This document shows, piece after piece, positions 15,564 to 24,499 of a stretch of 29,552 nt of DNA. Under the pieces are notes generated by a model, which saw only the letters and a list, made by a program, of their open reading frames with translations, did no database searches and was not told where the DNA came from. Source of the stretch: a virus; the IMG/VR virus record IMGVR_UViG_3300006350_000190, positions 1-29,552 of that record; one strand, 5' to 3'. Position 1 is the stretch's first letter. Each line of letters opens with the position of its first letter. Made by a program: the position numbers and the translations under genes.

Positions 15564-16616
15564 TTATTTGGACCAACGGGAGAGAGCTTTTACATAAGCG
15601 TCCATTCCCTCATTGATAGGTTCTACATTCTCTACCTCAGTATCAGCGGAAGGTGCAGTTGCAGCTTCTGGTGACTTAGATGAGAAGTAAGACTCTCTGA
15701 GTGTTTGGATTTGCTTTTTGTAACTCTCAGCATCATTAAACTCAACAGCCTCTGCGAGAGCAGACAGTTTTTCGCGTTGCGAAAGGGTCAAACCCTCGGA
15801 CGCTTCATTCACAATCCCATTCTTAATATAGCCGCCAATCTCTTTGTTAAGAGTAACATTCTCTTCGATTGACTGGTTGAGTTTTGTTTCCATTTGATCT
15901 AGTTGAGATGTCATTTCATCTACTAAATCAAGTTTTTCTTCGGGGAGCTCAATGTGATTCTCCACGAAAACTTTTTTGATTCCGTCAAGGACGTTTTCTG
16001 CCATCTCATTCTTGATACCGTGCTCAATAGCAAGGGAGTTGGTATCCATCCAGTTTTTAACTGAATATGAGAGGTAGTCGTCAACCTTCTCTGCAAGGTC
16101 AGTCTTGACTTTTTCAATTTCTTCTTCTAAGACTTTTGCATACTCATCATGCATACGTCCTAGTTCTTCGTTTAGACGAGTAACAACCGCTGCTTCAAAG
16201 ATAGTCTTTGCTTTCTCTTTGAATTCTTCACTTAGGTCTTCGCCTTCTGTAAGAGCCTGCACATCAGCAGAAAGATCTACTTCGATTACTTCCTCTTCTT
16301 TCTGTGCTTCGTCTTCAGCAATTACGTCACCTTCAGGCTCATGTCCCGCCTTGACATCGCCCTTCATTGAGTCTACTGTTTTTCCACTTGCATCAGATGG
16401 TTTAGTTGCAGGAGGTGTTGCAGTAGGTCCGCCACCTGTTTTGTACTTGTTAGAGTCATCATCAGGTTTGGAATTCATAGGTGTAGGTCCACCAAGATCT
16501 TGGTATCCTGCTTGACCAGGTGTCCCAGCTTCAGATTTTGGCATCGGATCCGCAGGTTTGGCGTTTGCAGTAACTGCGTTTTCATCCAGTGATTTTTCTT
16601 CAATTTTAGACATCAT
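15564..16616 (-). CDS. gp22: prohead scaffold protein gp22
   Basis: This 350-residue protein has a low-complexity Pro/Gly/Thr-rich N-terminus (about 15-95), an acidic segment, and a long coiled-coil helical region (about 120-285, for example EEFKEKAKTIFEAAVVTRLN and DLVDEMTSQLDQMETKLNQS). It is the main internal scaffold of the prohead and is degraded by gp21. Two ATGs stand in tandem; the second (16613) has better spacing from the AGGAG ribosome site. It is larger than T4 gp22 (269). A late-promoter motif lies 36-46 bases upstream. Confidence 0.92.
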   Translation of the reverse strand: MMSKIEEKSLDENAVTANAKPADPMPKSEAGTPGQAGYQDLGGPTPMNSKPDDDSNKYKTGGGPTATPPATKPSDASGKTVDSMKGDVKAGHEPEGDVIAEDEAQKEEEVIEVDLSADVQALTEGEDLSEEFKEKAKTIFEAAVVTRLNEELGRMHDEYAKVLEEEIEKVKTDLAEKVDDYLSYSVKNWMDTNSLAIEHGIKNEMAENVLDGIKKVFVENHIELPEEKLDLVDEMTSQLDQMETKLNQSIEENVTLNKEIGGYIKNGIVNEASEGLTLSQREKLSALAEAVEFNDAESYKKQIQTLRESYFSSKSPEAATAPSADTEVENVEPINEGMDAYVKALSRWSK

Positions 16617-16651
16617 TGTCTCCTAAGTGTACAAAGGGCGGTAATTGCTAT

Positions 16652-16662
16652 AGTTATTTATA
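16652..16662 (-). promoter_or_regulatory. late promoter of gp22
   Basis: Minus strand TATAAATAACT contains an exact TATAAATA core. It lies between the gp21 stop and the gp22 ribosome site, and has nearly the same flanks as the motif upstream of gp67. Confidence 0.75.
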
Positions 16663-16664
16663 TA

Positions 16665-17312
16665 TTAGAAACTTTGAAGGTAGTCATTAAACGCGGAAAG
16701 CTTCCTTTCCTCCATTTGTGACCTCTGTGCAGTGCTAATTCTCTTGCGGATTTGCTCTATTGTTTGCTCATGAATGGCACCATTTGCGTAAATCCATTCT
16801 TTTCCTTCCATAATACCATCGACAAAAGCGTCGGGTGCTGATGGATCAGCAACAATATCTGCTGCAGTTGCAAGCATGAAATCGTCCATTACGACTTTCA
16901 TACCGTTTTCTTCTTTGATTGTCCCCAGTCCTCTAGAGGAAACGCCAAGTTTTACACCTTCGTCTAGAAGATTCTTAGCAATGTTACCCATAGGAGTGTC
17001 GAGGATTCTCGCTCTTCCAATAAAGTTATTACCTTCATTCTTTAATGAGGTAATTAAGTGTGACACGCGGTCTAAGTTAATTGTAGGACCATCAGGGTGA
17101 CCCAATTCTCCTAGTGCACGTCCTTTTTTAATGTATGATTCGTTATATTTATCAACTTCTCGCTGAAGTGTAGGGACAGGATACATACGACCATTTCTAT
17201 TTTTGATCGCACCTTGAAGAAACACACCTTCTATGAAGTGTTTTTTCTTTCCATCTTTTCCTTCGGTTATTAAAACCTTAGCGGTTTCAATTTCCTCCCT
17301 GATCAGTTTCAT
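16665..17312 (-). CDS. gp21: prohead core protease gp21
   Basis: This 215-residue protein of the T4 prohead protease family has the catalytic His in LGELGHPDGP (H72) and the catalytic Ser in LGVSSRGLG (S125 or S126). It begins MKLIREEIETAKVLITEG, typical of the family. It cleaves scaffold and capsid proteins during head maturation and then itself. It is located between gp67 and gp22, as in T4, and overlaps gp67 by 26 bases. Length matches T4 gp21 (212). Confidence 0.94.
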   Translation of the reverse strand: MKLIREEIETAKVLITEGKDGKKKHFIEGVFLQGAIKNRNGRMYPVPTLQREVDKYNESYIKKGRALGELGHPDGPTINLDRVSHLITSLKNEGNNFIGRARILDTPMGNIAKNLLDEGVKLGVSSRGLGTIKEENGMKVVMDDFMLATAADIVADPSAPDAFVDGIMEGKEWIYANGAIHEQTIEQIRKRISTAQRSQMEERKLSAFNDYLQSF

Positions 17313-17544
17313 CTGTAGATTCCTCTGGTTTTACTTCAGTTTCAGTTTCAGTTGATGCTTCGGGTTGCTCTACCTCTTCCTCTTCGGGAGGCTCAGGTGT
17401 AAGAATAGACTTACCAACCTCTGCTTTCCTAGCATCGATTGCGTCAACAGCAGTAGTTTTCATTCCAGTAGCAACGTAATCACTTACGTCTTTCTTTCCT
17501 GCAAATAATGCGTTAACTATATCTAGGGCTGCTTGTGTAGGCAT
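17287..17544 (-). CDS. gp67: prohead core protein gp67-like
   Basis: This 85-residue protein has a helical N-terminal half (ALDIVNALFAGKKDVSDYV, then DAIDARKAEVGKSIL) and a very acidic Glu/Thr-rich tail. The design matches T4 gp67 (80 residues, acidic C-terminus, located between gp20 and gp21). gp67 is a minor core protein needed for prohead shape. The assignment rests on order, size and composition; no gp68 is visible. It overlaps the start of gp21. Confidence 0.7.
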   Translation of the reverse strand: MPTQAALDIVNALFAGKKDVSDYVATGMKTTAVDAIDARKAEVGKSILTPEPPEEEEVEQPEASTETETEVKPEESTDETDQGGN

Positions 17545-17562
17545 AATAATAACAAAATATGT

Positions 17563-17573
17563 AGTTATTTATA
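17563..17573 (-). promoter_or_regulatory. late promoter of gp67-gp21
   Basis: Minus strand TATAAATAACT overlaps the last codons of gp20 and lies 19-29 bases upstream of the gp67 start. It is identical in core to the gp22 motif. Confidence 0.75.
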
Positions 17574-19194
17574 TATTTCCTTGCTCATAGTCTGCGGGAT
17601 CTATTCCCTGCTGTGCAGGATCAGGTTCTGGGGGTTGTAATGCCATCTCCATTTGCTGCAATTCTAACTGCTGCATCTGTACTGGAGAGACTAATTGTCC
17701 AGACTTCATTTCTTCATCCATTTGCTTATCTATTTCGTTGAATTCCATCTCTGTTTGACGGAGTATTTGACGTCTTAGATACTCAAGTGAGAAATATTTA
17801 CCTGCGTATGGATCCATTTGTTGTAACAAAGCCATTCTTTCCGTTAGGATTTCCTGTGCTTTGAGCTCCGAGAAGTAGTTATCCGCAACGTAATCGTATT
17901 GAATATGCTCCTTCATATCATCCCATTCTTCCAAGGTGCATACACCTTTAAGGACTAACTGAGTTTTTAGTAGATCATTGAATAGATCACTAAATCTCTT
18001 GCGGAGACGGACTATGAATTTTTGGAATTTAACTTCGTCTCTAGTGATCTCAGCGGATCTTCCTAGGTTGAAGCTTGAGTCAGACTCTAATCTAGACTCA
18101 GGTACGTTGAGTGCACGATATAATTTCTTTTGGAAATACTTGACATCTTCCAATTCACCTAGGTTTTGTCCACCTGGCAATGTAGATATCTCTGTGCCTC
18201 TACCACCTTCACGTCTTGGTAACCAGAAATCTTCTAGCATAGACATGAATTTCTTGTCGTCTCGAATCTCACCAGTGTCTGCGTTATACACTAGTTTGTT
18301 TCTGTATCGACTCATTACCTCGCGGAGATATTGCTCTGCTTTTTGTTTAGGTAAGTTTCCTACATCGATATAGAAGATTCTTCTTTCGGGTGCTCTGGAT
18401 AGACGATAGATAACCAGAGAATCCTCAATCATTCTTAGTTGATTGAGTGCTTTGATTGCTTTATGTAGGTGAGATAAAACAATATTTCTATTCATGTCCC
18501 TCTTACCAGAGTGGACATAACAGATAGCGTCAGGTGCAATCTTTACACCTTTGTTTTCAAATCCACGGAGTCCTTTAGGAGCATAGATGTAATACTCAAG
18601 TGACTTGGGTACTAATGATTCTCCTTGCGGATCACCAGGTCCGTTTGCTAAACCTGATCCGCCCTTTCCTCTGTCAAATTCGACAACTTTTTTAATTTTG
18701 CGTGGATCGATATACCTTAATTCTGTAATACCTTCGGAAGGTTTATCAGGATTAATCATCTTATGGTAGAAAAGTCTACCATCGATATACCATCTACGGA
18801 AAATATCGTATGCTCTTCTGTCAAAGTCTAATAGAGATAAGACGTTTTCAAACTCTTCTCTAATTCTTTTCTTAAGAGTATCACTTGCTTGCAGGTTTGA
18901 TAACTCTAGATCAATAGGGTGATCATCTAATTCACCTGCAATCGCTTCATTTACGACATCATTGATTGCTGCATCCGCTTCTGGGTGCAGAGACATCTCA
19001 CGATATCTACCAATGAGATCCATTTCTGTACCTTTGGATGACTCTTTGTCTCCAAAATCTACATACTGACCAAAGTAACCACCTGCTACAATGGGTTCGG
19101 CAGCATCCTCACTATCTTTACGCACGAAAGAAGGACCCTTAGCTAAAGAGCCCTTCTTCTTGCGATCAAGAGAATAACCAAATAATTGTGCCAT
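17569..19194 (-). CDS. gp20: portal protein gp20
   Basis: The 541-residue portal vertex protein (T4: 524) is recognised by its sequence around RYREMSLHPEADAAINDVVN, LELSNLQASDTLKKRI and LREVMSRYRNKLVYNADTG. The latter part is the region widely used as a cyanophage marker. Twelve copies form the ring through which DNA enters the head and to which the tail attaches. The C-terminus is Gln/Pro-rich. A late-promoter-like motif lies 22 bases upstream of the ATG. Confidence 0.96.
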   Translation of the reverse strand: MAQLFGYSLDRKKKGSLAKGPSFVRKDSEDAAEPIVAGGYFGQYVDFGDKESSKGTEMDLIGRYREMSLHPEADAAINDVVNEAIAGELDDHPIDLELSNLQASDTLKKRIREEFENVLSLLDFDRRAYDIFRRWYIDGRLFYHKMINPDKPSEGITELRYIDPRKIKKVVEFDRGKGGSGLANGPGDPQGESLVPKSLEYYIYAPKGLRGFENKGVKIAPDAICYVHSGKRDMNRNIVLSHLHKAIKALNQLRMIEDSLVIYRLSRAPERRIFYIDVGNLPKQKAEQYLREVMSRYRNKLVYNADTGEIRDDKKFMSMLEDFWLPRREGGRGTEISTLPGGQNLGELEDVKYFQKKLYRALNVPESRLESDSSFNLGRSAEITRDEVKFQKFIVRLRKRFSDLFNDLLKTQLVLKGVCTLEEWDDMKEHIQYDYVADNYFSELKAQEILTERMALLQQMDPYAGKYFSLEYLRRQILRQTEMEFNEIDKQMDEEMKSGQLVSPVQMQQLELQQMEMALQPPEPDPAQQGIDPADYEQGNI

Positions 19195-19215
19195 TCAAAA
19201 ATGTAACTAGGTTAT

Positions 19216-19225
19216 AGTTATTTAG
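19216..19225 (-). promoter_or_regulatory. late-promoter-like motif of gp20
   Basis: Minus strand CTAAATAACT lies in the gp19-gp20 gap, 22 bases before the gp20 ATG, and shares TAAATAACT with the gp67 and gp22 motifs. Confidence 0.65.
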
Positions 19226-19238
19226 CGACTTCCAAAAA

Positions 19239-19886
19239 CTAGTTTTTAGGAACGTGATGTGCTGCGTTAACGTCTGACGCATAAGTCCAGTACTGAACCT
19301 GAAACTCAACTGTGTATTCTTCTGGTGTGTCGTTGCTATCCCATGCAAGATCGATTGCTGAGATGTTACTTGGCCAGATACCTTCAAACTTGTATGCTCT
19401 GGTTTGCTCAGACTGTCTGTCATACTGACGGACAATAGCATTTGTTTGATAGTTAGCAGGTGAGTCGAATGACTGGAAGTTTTGTTGTAGTGCTTGGATC
19501 TGTGTTGACCAATTCTCCAACTGATTTCTAATCACGAAGTTAGCGTCGTTTAATACAGTAACAGTCCATGGTTCGAATGTCCTGTCTCCTGCGATTTTAA
19601 TTGTCCTTCCTCTGTAAGGAACTTCAATTACACCAACTGTTGATGCGGGAATGTTTGCTGCTTTAACTAGAAGTGTTGCAAGGTTTCCACCTAAAGGTGC
19701 ACTTGCTGCTTCTGTTTCTGCTGCGTCTGCTGCTCCACCGCTTCCGCCGATGTTTGCAGTGCCTGTAAGTTGAGGGAATGTTAACTCTACTTGGAACAGA
19801 TTAGGGCGGGCAAGGTCACCTATCTTGTTTCTAAAGTCGAAAATAGGAGAGTTAATCTGCCCCCCTTCGACGTTGTTTACTGCCAT
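19239..19886 (-). CDS. gp19: tail tube protein gp19
   Basis: This 215-residue protein is longer than T4 gp19 (163) but shares its landmarks: DLARPNLFQVELTFP (T4: DFARPNLFQVEISYL), TIKIAGDRTFEPWTVTVLND (T4: KINVAGDRTFDDWTVTVMND), NAIVRQYDRQ and IWPSNISAIDLAWDSND. It stacks as hexamers inside the sheath. A Gly/Ala-rich insertion (about 44-70) accounts for much of the extra length. A ribosome site AGGAG precedes the ATG. Confidence 0.95.
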   Translation of the reverse strand: MAVNNVEGGQINSPIFDFRNKIGDLARPNLFQVELTFPQLTGTANIGGSGGAADAAETEAASAPLGGNLATLLVKAANIPASTVGVIEVPYRGRTIKIAGDRTFEPWTVTVLNDANFVIRNQLENWSTQIQALQQNFQSFDSPANYQTNAIVRQYDRQSEQTRAYKFEGIWPSNISAIDLAWDSNDTPEEYTVEFQVQYWTYASDVNAAHHVPKN

Positions 19887-19915
19887 TTTAAGTGTCTCCT
19901 ATTTTAGTGAATTGA

Positions 19916-19929
19916 CTACGAAGTCGTAG
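19916..19929 (-). other. small hairpin between gp18 and gp19
   Basis: CTACGA/TCGTAG form a 6-bp perfect stem with a 2-base centre, in the 53-base gap between gp18 and gp19. There is no U-tract. It may mark RNA processing or partial attenuation. Confidence 0.35.
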
Positions 19930-19939
19930 CACGGTTTAC

Positions 19940-22711
19940 TTAGGTTGCAACTTCAGAGAAGCTAGCTCCTGTCCTTGTTGCTGTAAAGGTAAGTGTAATG
20001 AAGTTAATAGATCTAGTAGGTTTGATGAAGATCTCAGCGTAGAATTCTCCTCTGTCAATAGACTCAGGAGGGTTGTTTGTGCTATCACAGACAACCAAGA
20101 AATCAGTAACACCACGACGTGATTGTACGGATCTCATGAAAGGTTCTACGATATTCTTGAAACCTTGACGAGTAAACTCATCATTCAATTCAAAGAGTTG
20201 TGTCTTAGCAGCCTGTGCGATTGCTTTTTCTAATACTAAGAAAAGGCGTCTCACGTTGATTCTGTCGAATGCAGACTGATATGCTAGTGCAGTCTTGTCT
20301 CCGAAGAGGACGATTCCTTCGCCAGGGAAGGCAACAACTGGGTTAACTCTAGCAGCGTATAGTCTGTCTCTGTGATCTTTTAGAGGTGAGTAAGCAAGTT
20401 TAACTGCGTTACGAAGTTGACCTCTATTGAAACCTGCAGGTGAGAACCATGGCTCCTGATTTAGAGTTGTGCTAAGTGTTAGACCTGCAACGTCAGCGTT
20501 ACATGGAATGTAACGATAGACATCGTTATAACGGTCATAGATGTATTTGTAGTTACTGTCAAATACTGCGTATGAGGAAGATGATAGTTGATCAAAGAAA
20601 CTTACAGTCTTGTCAACGATATCTCCTACTGATGCGATTCCAATAACATCGCCACGATAAGGTGAGATGAATGCCATGCAATCTTTACGAGTGCTTGCAA
20701 TATCGATTACCTTTTGTGCCTTAGCGATTGTATCGCTCATGTTACTCATGGAAGGACCCATGAGGACGTAATCCACTTCTTCTGTTTCAGCATCGCTGAA
20801 TAGGTCGTAACCTGATAGAAGTGAAGGTCTGTCAACAGTATATCCGTCTACTCCACCTTGTAGGTGATACTTGACGGTGCCGTTATTCTTTGTCCCGATA
20901 ACAGGAATACTATTTGGATCAAGACCAGTGATGTTATCTCCACCGTATAGTGCAGCATCTGCCTTGATCAAGTCAAAGTCACGGTTTACTACGCTTCCAC
21001 CCCATGATCCGTCGGCTGTGCCAGAGCGGTCAAAGATGTTAGCGGTTTCGTGTGATCCCCAGTAAACATAGGAGGATTGATTCATTAAAACATCGACGTA
21101 GTAAAGTGACTCACCTTGTGGTGACTTAGCGTCTGATGCTTTAGATAGGTTTGTGAATTTCTCTAGTAGTGAGCCAGGTGTGCCTGTTAGTGCTCCGTCT
21201 CCATCAAGGATGAGGACGTGTAACAAGTCTCTGTATCCACCACGCTCATCTGCCCATGCTGATGTGCCAGGTCTTGGAGCAACGTTGATCCACTTCTGGT
21301 TGTAACCATACATTCTTGACTCATAGTCACTACCGACTGCGATAGCAGATACAGTAGCAGCGTTTCCGTCAGTTACAGTTTGGTTTGCTTGGAATAGAGG
21401 TGATGTTTTGTTTAGAGATACTCTTAATTCTCTTGAGATAGATAGAATCTTACCTGATGTGCCAGATGCAGATCCAGGTGATCCACCATTGTTTGCCAAC
21501 TCAGTAATTGTGTCGCCAACTTCCCAGTAGTCTGATGCAGTGTTATCAATACTTATTTCAAGTTTCTGTGTTTCCTTGTCGTATGCAACGATACCACCAG
21601 TGATGTTACCAGAAAGTCCAGTATAGAAGTTACCTGCACCGAAGCTACCAACTAAAGTTGAATTCTCTTCAAGTGTAATGACAACTGTGTAAGAGTAGAC
21701 TTTACCGAAGATGTTAGCAGCGGAGTAAGAAACTTCCGCACCTGATGCGAATTCCCACTCAGCAGATCCTGGTTGTGATAGGTATAACACCTGATCAGCA
21801 CCTGAGTCTGTTACTACGACTCTAATGCTATTACCGTGTGTGCCTGCAGTTTTACTTGCCCACTTCCAGTTGTTAGAAGCATCTTTAACTGTTGACTCGT
21901 ATGCATCTAGATTCTTAATTAATGGAGCGGTGATACCAGTAGATGTCTGCTCATTAATTGTTGTCTTGTTTGATGATACTGTTAGGAGTGTAACAGTTGA
22001 TCCGTCAGTGTGTGCAGCAGCAGTTGTGCTTAGTGCTCCACGAGTTACTGTAAGGTTATTACCTACAACACCAGTAACTTGAAGAATCTCATCATCAATC
22101 CTAATGTAGGAGTTTGTACCTGCACCAAGTGTAGATGCAGAAGCAACCGTTAATGTTGTATCAGAGTCCGTATATGTCCCACCTTCGTTAATAGTAGAAG
22201 ATGTGCCTGATGTTTCAATCAGTGTGACTTGTGATCCTGCTGCGTGTGAAACCCCAGATGTTTGTAGTTGTGCACGAGTAACAACTGCATCGTTACCAGT
22301 TACAGATCCGATCGACATAATTTCAGCGTCGATCAATAGTAGATCTGCGACGTCGAAATCAGTTGTAGATGTAACTGTTAAAGTTGTATCAGTTGCACTG
22401 AAGACTGTGTTTGTAAACTGTGCTGTGTCAATGGCATTCTTAAGTGAGTTGCTCATTGCACGGACAATCTTCATGGTGCCACCATAAAGAAGATATTGTG
22501 CTGCACTAAACCAATACTCAAAGTTTGAGTTACTTGGTCTACCAAATATTGCGAGAAGCTCTTTCTCACTAGTTACCGAGGTAATTTGCTCTACTGGTCC
22601 TTTTTCAAAACTACCAACGAGTGATGCTACATTATCTACTGTAGCGTTAACGACGTTAGTTAGATCTCTTTCCAGTACAACAACACCTGGTGAAAGCTGC
22701 GTTGATGCCAT
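19940..22711 (-). CDS. gp18: tail sheath protein gp18
   Basis: This 923-residue sheath protein (T4: 659) begins STQLSPGVVVLERDLTNVVN. The conserved C-terminal half includes YKYIYDRYNDVYRYIPCNAD and NAVKLAYSPLKDHRDRLYAA and ends ITLTFTATRTGASFSEV. It forms the contractile outer tail. The additional length is mainly in the N-terminal third, where two similar domains of about 60 residues stand in tandem (about 107-165 and 184-244), probably on the outer surface. A ribosome site AGGAG precedes the ATG, and a late-promoter motif lies about 40 bases upstream. Confidence 0.95.
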   Translation of the reverse strand: MASTQLSPGVVVLERDLTNVVNATVDNVASLVGSFEKGPVEQITSVTSEKELLAIFGRPSNSNFEYWFSAAQYLLYGGTMKIVRAMSNSLKNAIDTAQFTNTVFSATDTTLTVTSTTDFDVADLLLIDAEIMSIGSVTGNDAVVTRAQLQTSGVSHAAGSQVTLIETSGTSSTINEGGTYTDSDTTLTVASASTLGAGTNSYIRIDDEILQVTGVVGNNLTVTRGALSTTAAAHTDGSTVTLLTVSSNKTTINEQTSTGITAPLIKNLDAYESTVKDASNNWKWASKTAGTHGNSIRVVVTDSGADQVLYLSQPGSAEWEFASGAEVSYSAANIFGKVYSYTVVITLEENSTLVGSFGAGNFYTGLSGNITGGIVAYDKETQKLEISIDNTASDYWEVGDTITELANNGGSPGSASGTSGKILSISRELRVSLNKTSPLFQANQTVTDGNAATVSAIAVGSDYESRMYGYNQKWINVAPRPGTSAWADERGGYRDLLHVLILDGDGALTGTPGSLLEKFTNLSKASDAKSPQGESLYYVDVLMNQSSYVYWGSHETANIFDRSGTADGSWGGSVVNRDFDLIKADAALYGGDNITGLDPNSIPVIGTKNNGTVKYHLQGGVDGYTVDRPSLLSGYDLFSDAETEEVDYVLMGPSMSNMSDTIAKAQKVIDIASTRKDCMAFISPYRGDVIGIASVGDIVDKTVSFFDQLSSSSYAVFDSNYKYIYDRYNDVYRYIPCNADVAGLTLSTTLNQEPWFSPAGFNRGQLRNAVKLAYSPLKDHRDRLYAARVNPVVAFPGEGIVLFGDKTALAYQSAFDRINVRRLFLVLEKAIAQAAKTQLFELNDEFTRQGFKNIVEPFMRSVQSRRGVTDFLVVCDSTNNPPESIDRGEFYAEIFIKPTRSINFITLTFTATRTGASFSEVAT
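21980..22393 (-). repeat. tandem protein-domain repeat within gp18
   Basis: Two units of about 60 residues share the pattern DTTLTV...I(D)DEI...VTGN(x)..VTR..L.T...H..GS.VTL. They are separated by a Gly/Thr-rich linker. The units are alike in protein but clearly diverged in DNA, so the duplication is old. They look like beta-sandwich surface domains inserted into the sheath. Confidence 0.75.
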
Positions 22712-22750
22712 GTTTGTATACTCCTAGAACGGGTCAATACGGATGCTATT

Positions 22751-22759
22751 AGTATTTAG
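22751..22759 (-). promoter_or_regulatory. late promoter of gp18
   Basis: Minus strand CTAAATACT lies 40-48 bases before the gp18 ATG in an 89-base gap. The same 9-mer occurs upstream of 24493 and 25091. Confidence 0.7.
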
Positions 22760-22800
22760 AAAAAATGATGTTTTCAGCGGGGAAACATGACGTGAGCATA

Positions 22801-23025
22801 CTACCAGTCTGGGTATTCTCCTTCTTTTACTTTCTTTTTTCTACGTCTTGAAACTCTTTTAACTGTGCATTCCTTGCACTCATATGCATAGGCGGATGGT
22901 GTATGTCCTCTGTCTTTCCTCGTATGATAAAAACCGTCAATGAGGTCAAACGTCCTAAGACATTTCCTGCACCGACGGCTTACAAATAGTAAATGCTCTA
23001 ATTCTAATTCCTTGTCAAATTCCAT
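22801..23025 (-). CDS. small zinc-ribbon protein
   Basis: This 74-residue basic protein has two CxxC knuckles, C19-C22 (RRCRKCLR) and C50-C53 (YECKECTV), spaced as in a zinc ribbon, and a lysine/arginine-rich C-terminus (SRRRKKKVKEG). Such proteins usually bind nucleic acid. It overlaps the upstream membrane protein gene by 11 bases and is the last gene before gp18. Function unknown. Confidence 0.75.
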   Translation of the reverse strand: MEFDKELELEHLLFVSRRCRKCLRTFDLIDGFYHTRKDRGHTPSAYAYECKECTVKRVSRRRKKKVKEGEYPDW

Positions 23026-23305
23026 TCCAGAATGTGTCTACCTGAGTAGTTTGCATATTTCTTGATACTATATACAATCCTACATTACATAGAAACCAGA
23101 GAGCATTAGTTATCCATGCCTGTCTCCAACAGTATTTTCTATTAGTCTGCACGATATACATGTTTCTTTCATTCATTGTTGAGTCAACAGATAGAGGTCT
23201 GACCTTAAGAATTTGCTCAAGAATAAATGAGATTCCACATCCTATAGCAAAGATGTAAAACATTAGGTTTAAAAAACCTGCGTTGATTAGTAAGAATTGT
23301 ATCAT
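23015..23305 (-). CDS. small two-pass membrane protein
   Basis: This 96-residue protein has a hydrophobic N-terminus (about 1-30) and a second helix (about 69-87, NALWFLCNVGLYIVS), with a basic loop between them. The start overlaps the upstream gene as ATGA. No family is recognised; it belongs to the small-gene chain downstream of heme oxygenase. Confidence 0.65.
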   Translation of the reverse strand: MIQFLLINAGFLNLMFYIFAIGCGISFILEQILKVRPLSVDSTMNERNMYIVQTNRKYCWRQAWITNALWFLCNVGLYIVSRNMQTTQVDTFWNGI

Positions 23306-23565
23306 TTGTGTTGTAATTTTTGTACTACGGTTTCCTTTTGCATTGGTGCGACATCATTTAGACCTGTGGCATCAAACCATGGTGCCTCTTCCCAATCAAA
23401 CCCTTCACCGAATGTATTATCAGGTGCCATGACATACCAATGACACTTAGCGTCTGGTATATCTACAGCACAGACTGCCCAATCATCTGCCCACTGAGGC
23501 ACTTGCACATACATCACTGGTAAGTGATTAGCAAACAATGAAAGTATAAAAGAGAAGATGATCAT
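23302..23565 (-). CDS. small possibly exported Trp-rich protein
   Basis: This 87-residue protein has a hydrophobic N-terminus (MIIFSFILSLFANHLP) that may be a short signal or anchor. The soluble part is acidic and Trp-rich (WADDW, CHWYV, FDWEEAPWFD) with two cysteines that could form a disulfide if exported. It overlaps heme oxygenase by 4 bases. Function unknown. Confidence 0.6.
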   Translation of the reverse strand: MIIFSFILSLFANHLPVMYVQVPQWADDWAVCAVDIPDAKCHWYVMAPDNTFGEGFDWEEAPWFDATGLNDVAPMQKETVVQKLQHK

Positions 23566-24254
23566 CCTTTTTTAAATGCTCCTACTAAAGTTTGAATGAA
23601 CACCTTTGCTGCTGAGTTCCATGCATCTTTTGAATCACCACTCAATTCATCAAACATATACATGTTCAATCTAAATGCATAGTTTGCTTCAGCAATGATG
23701 TCATTGATCTTACTGGTGTCAGAGGTGACATTATCCAATCCCTCTCTGTACTTAGTCTTGAATGCTTTCTTGTCATCAATCTTAGGAAAGTCATAGAAGT
23801 GTAGACCCTCACCCTTTGGTAGGTCTAGTGCTTTCTCTGCTATGTTCCTCAGTATCTGTCCACCAGATAGGTCACCAAGGTATCTTGTGTAATGATGTCC
23901 TACTAATAAGTAGGGATCTTTATCTGCTACCTCATGTATCCTCTCTGTGTATTGAATACATGCTTCAGATGGTTTGACCTCCATCATCCAGTTAGGACCA
24001 TAGTAGTATCTCAAGTCCCATTTTAAAAAATTTAAACGATTCAATTCCTTGAAGTAGATTGGTTTGAGGAACTCATCATCCTCTAGTCTCTCCATCTCCT
24101 CTTCTAATGCAGAGTATACGAAGTAGAAATCTTTTATTAACGTTCTATAATTCTGTTCACTTATTACACCACGCAGAAAAGACCCCACAAACTTAGTGCT
24201 CTCTGCTGCTGTGTGGGATCTCTTGGTGCCTGTCTTTAATTCTGCTGCTAACAT
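23562..24254 (-). CDS. ho1: heme oxygenase
   Basis: This 230-residue enzyme has the proximal heme ligand His14 (TKRSHTAAE) and the distal-helix signature YLGDLSGGQILRN (about 125-137). It matches cyanobacterial and cyanophage HO1 in length. It opens heme to biliverdin IXalpha using reduced ferredoxin, the first step toward phycobilins. Cyanophages often carry it with a bilin reductase (pebS or pcyA), but none is visible here. It overlaps the small upstream gene as TAATG. It was probably acquired from a cyanobacterial host. Confidence 0.95.
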   Translation of the reverse strand: MLAAELKTGTKRSHTAAESTKFVGSFLRGVISEQNYRTLIKDFYFVYSALEEEMERLEDDEFLKPIYFKELNRLNFLKWDLRYYYGPNWMMEVKPSEACIQYTERIHEVADKDPYLLVGHHYTRYLGDLSGGQILRNIAEKALDLPKGEGLHFYDFPKIDDKKAFKTKYREGLDNVTSDTSKINDIIAEANYAFRLNMYMFDELSGDSKDAWNSAAKVFIQTLVGAFKKG

Positions 24255-24493
24255 TATCCTTGATCCTTAATCAAAAAATGTTTTTTGATCACTGATACTT
24301 GATCTTCATACTTAGCAATCATGTTTAGTTCTTCTTCAATTGCTTCCATAACATTTGAATGCTCACCTATACCAACAGGATTCTTTAGGTACACTTCGAC
24401 ATTCATCTTATGCTTTTGGATATCTCCTTGTGCATGTGCTAGGAGTGCTGAGACTATCTGATTTCTCATGTGTATACTGTAATCGTCATACAA
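24254..24493 (-). CDS. small helical protein upstream of ho1
   Basis: This 79-residue protein has a helical composition (HMRNQIVSALLAHAQGDIQK; VMEAIEEELNMIAKYEDQVS). It follows a CTAAATACT late-promoter motif and is coupled to ho1 by TAATG. M9 is an alternative start. No family is recognised. Confidence 0.7.
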   Translation of the reverse strand: MYDDYSIHMRNQIVSALLAHAQGDIQKHKMNVEVYLKNPVGIGEHSNVMEAIEEELNMIAKYEDQVSVIKKHFLIKDQG

Positions 24494-24499
24494 TTATAC

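Noticed and set aside
16105-16515. Plus-strand Ser-rich frame opposite gp22
   Set aside because: Antisense shadow of the Glu/Asp-rich scaffold gene; Ser richness follows from reverse-complemented acidic codons.
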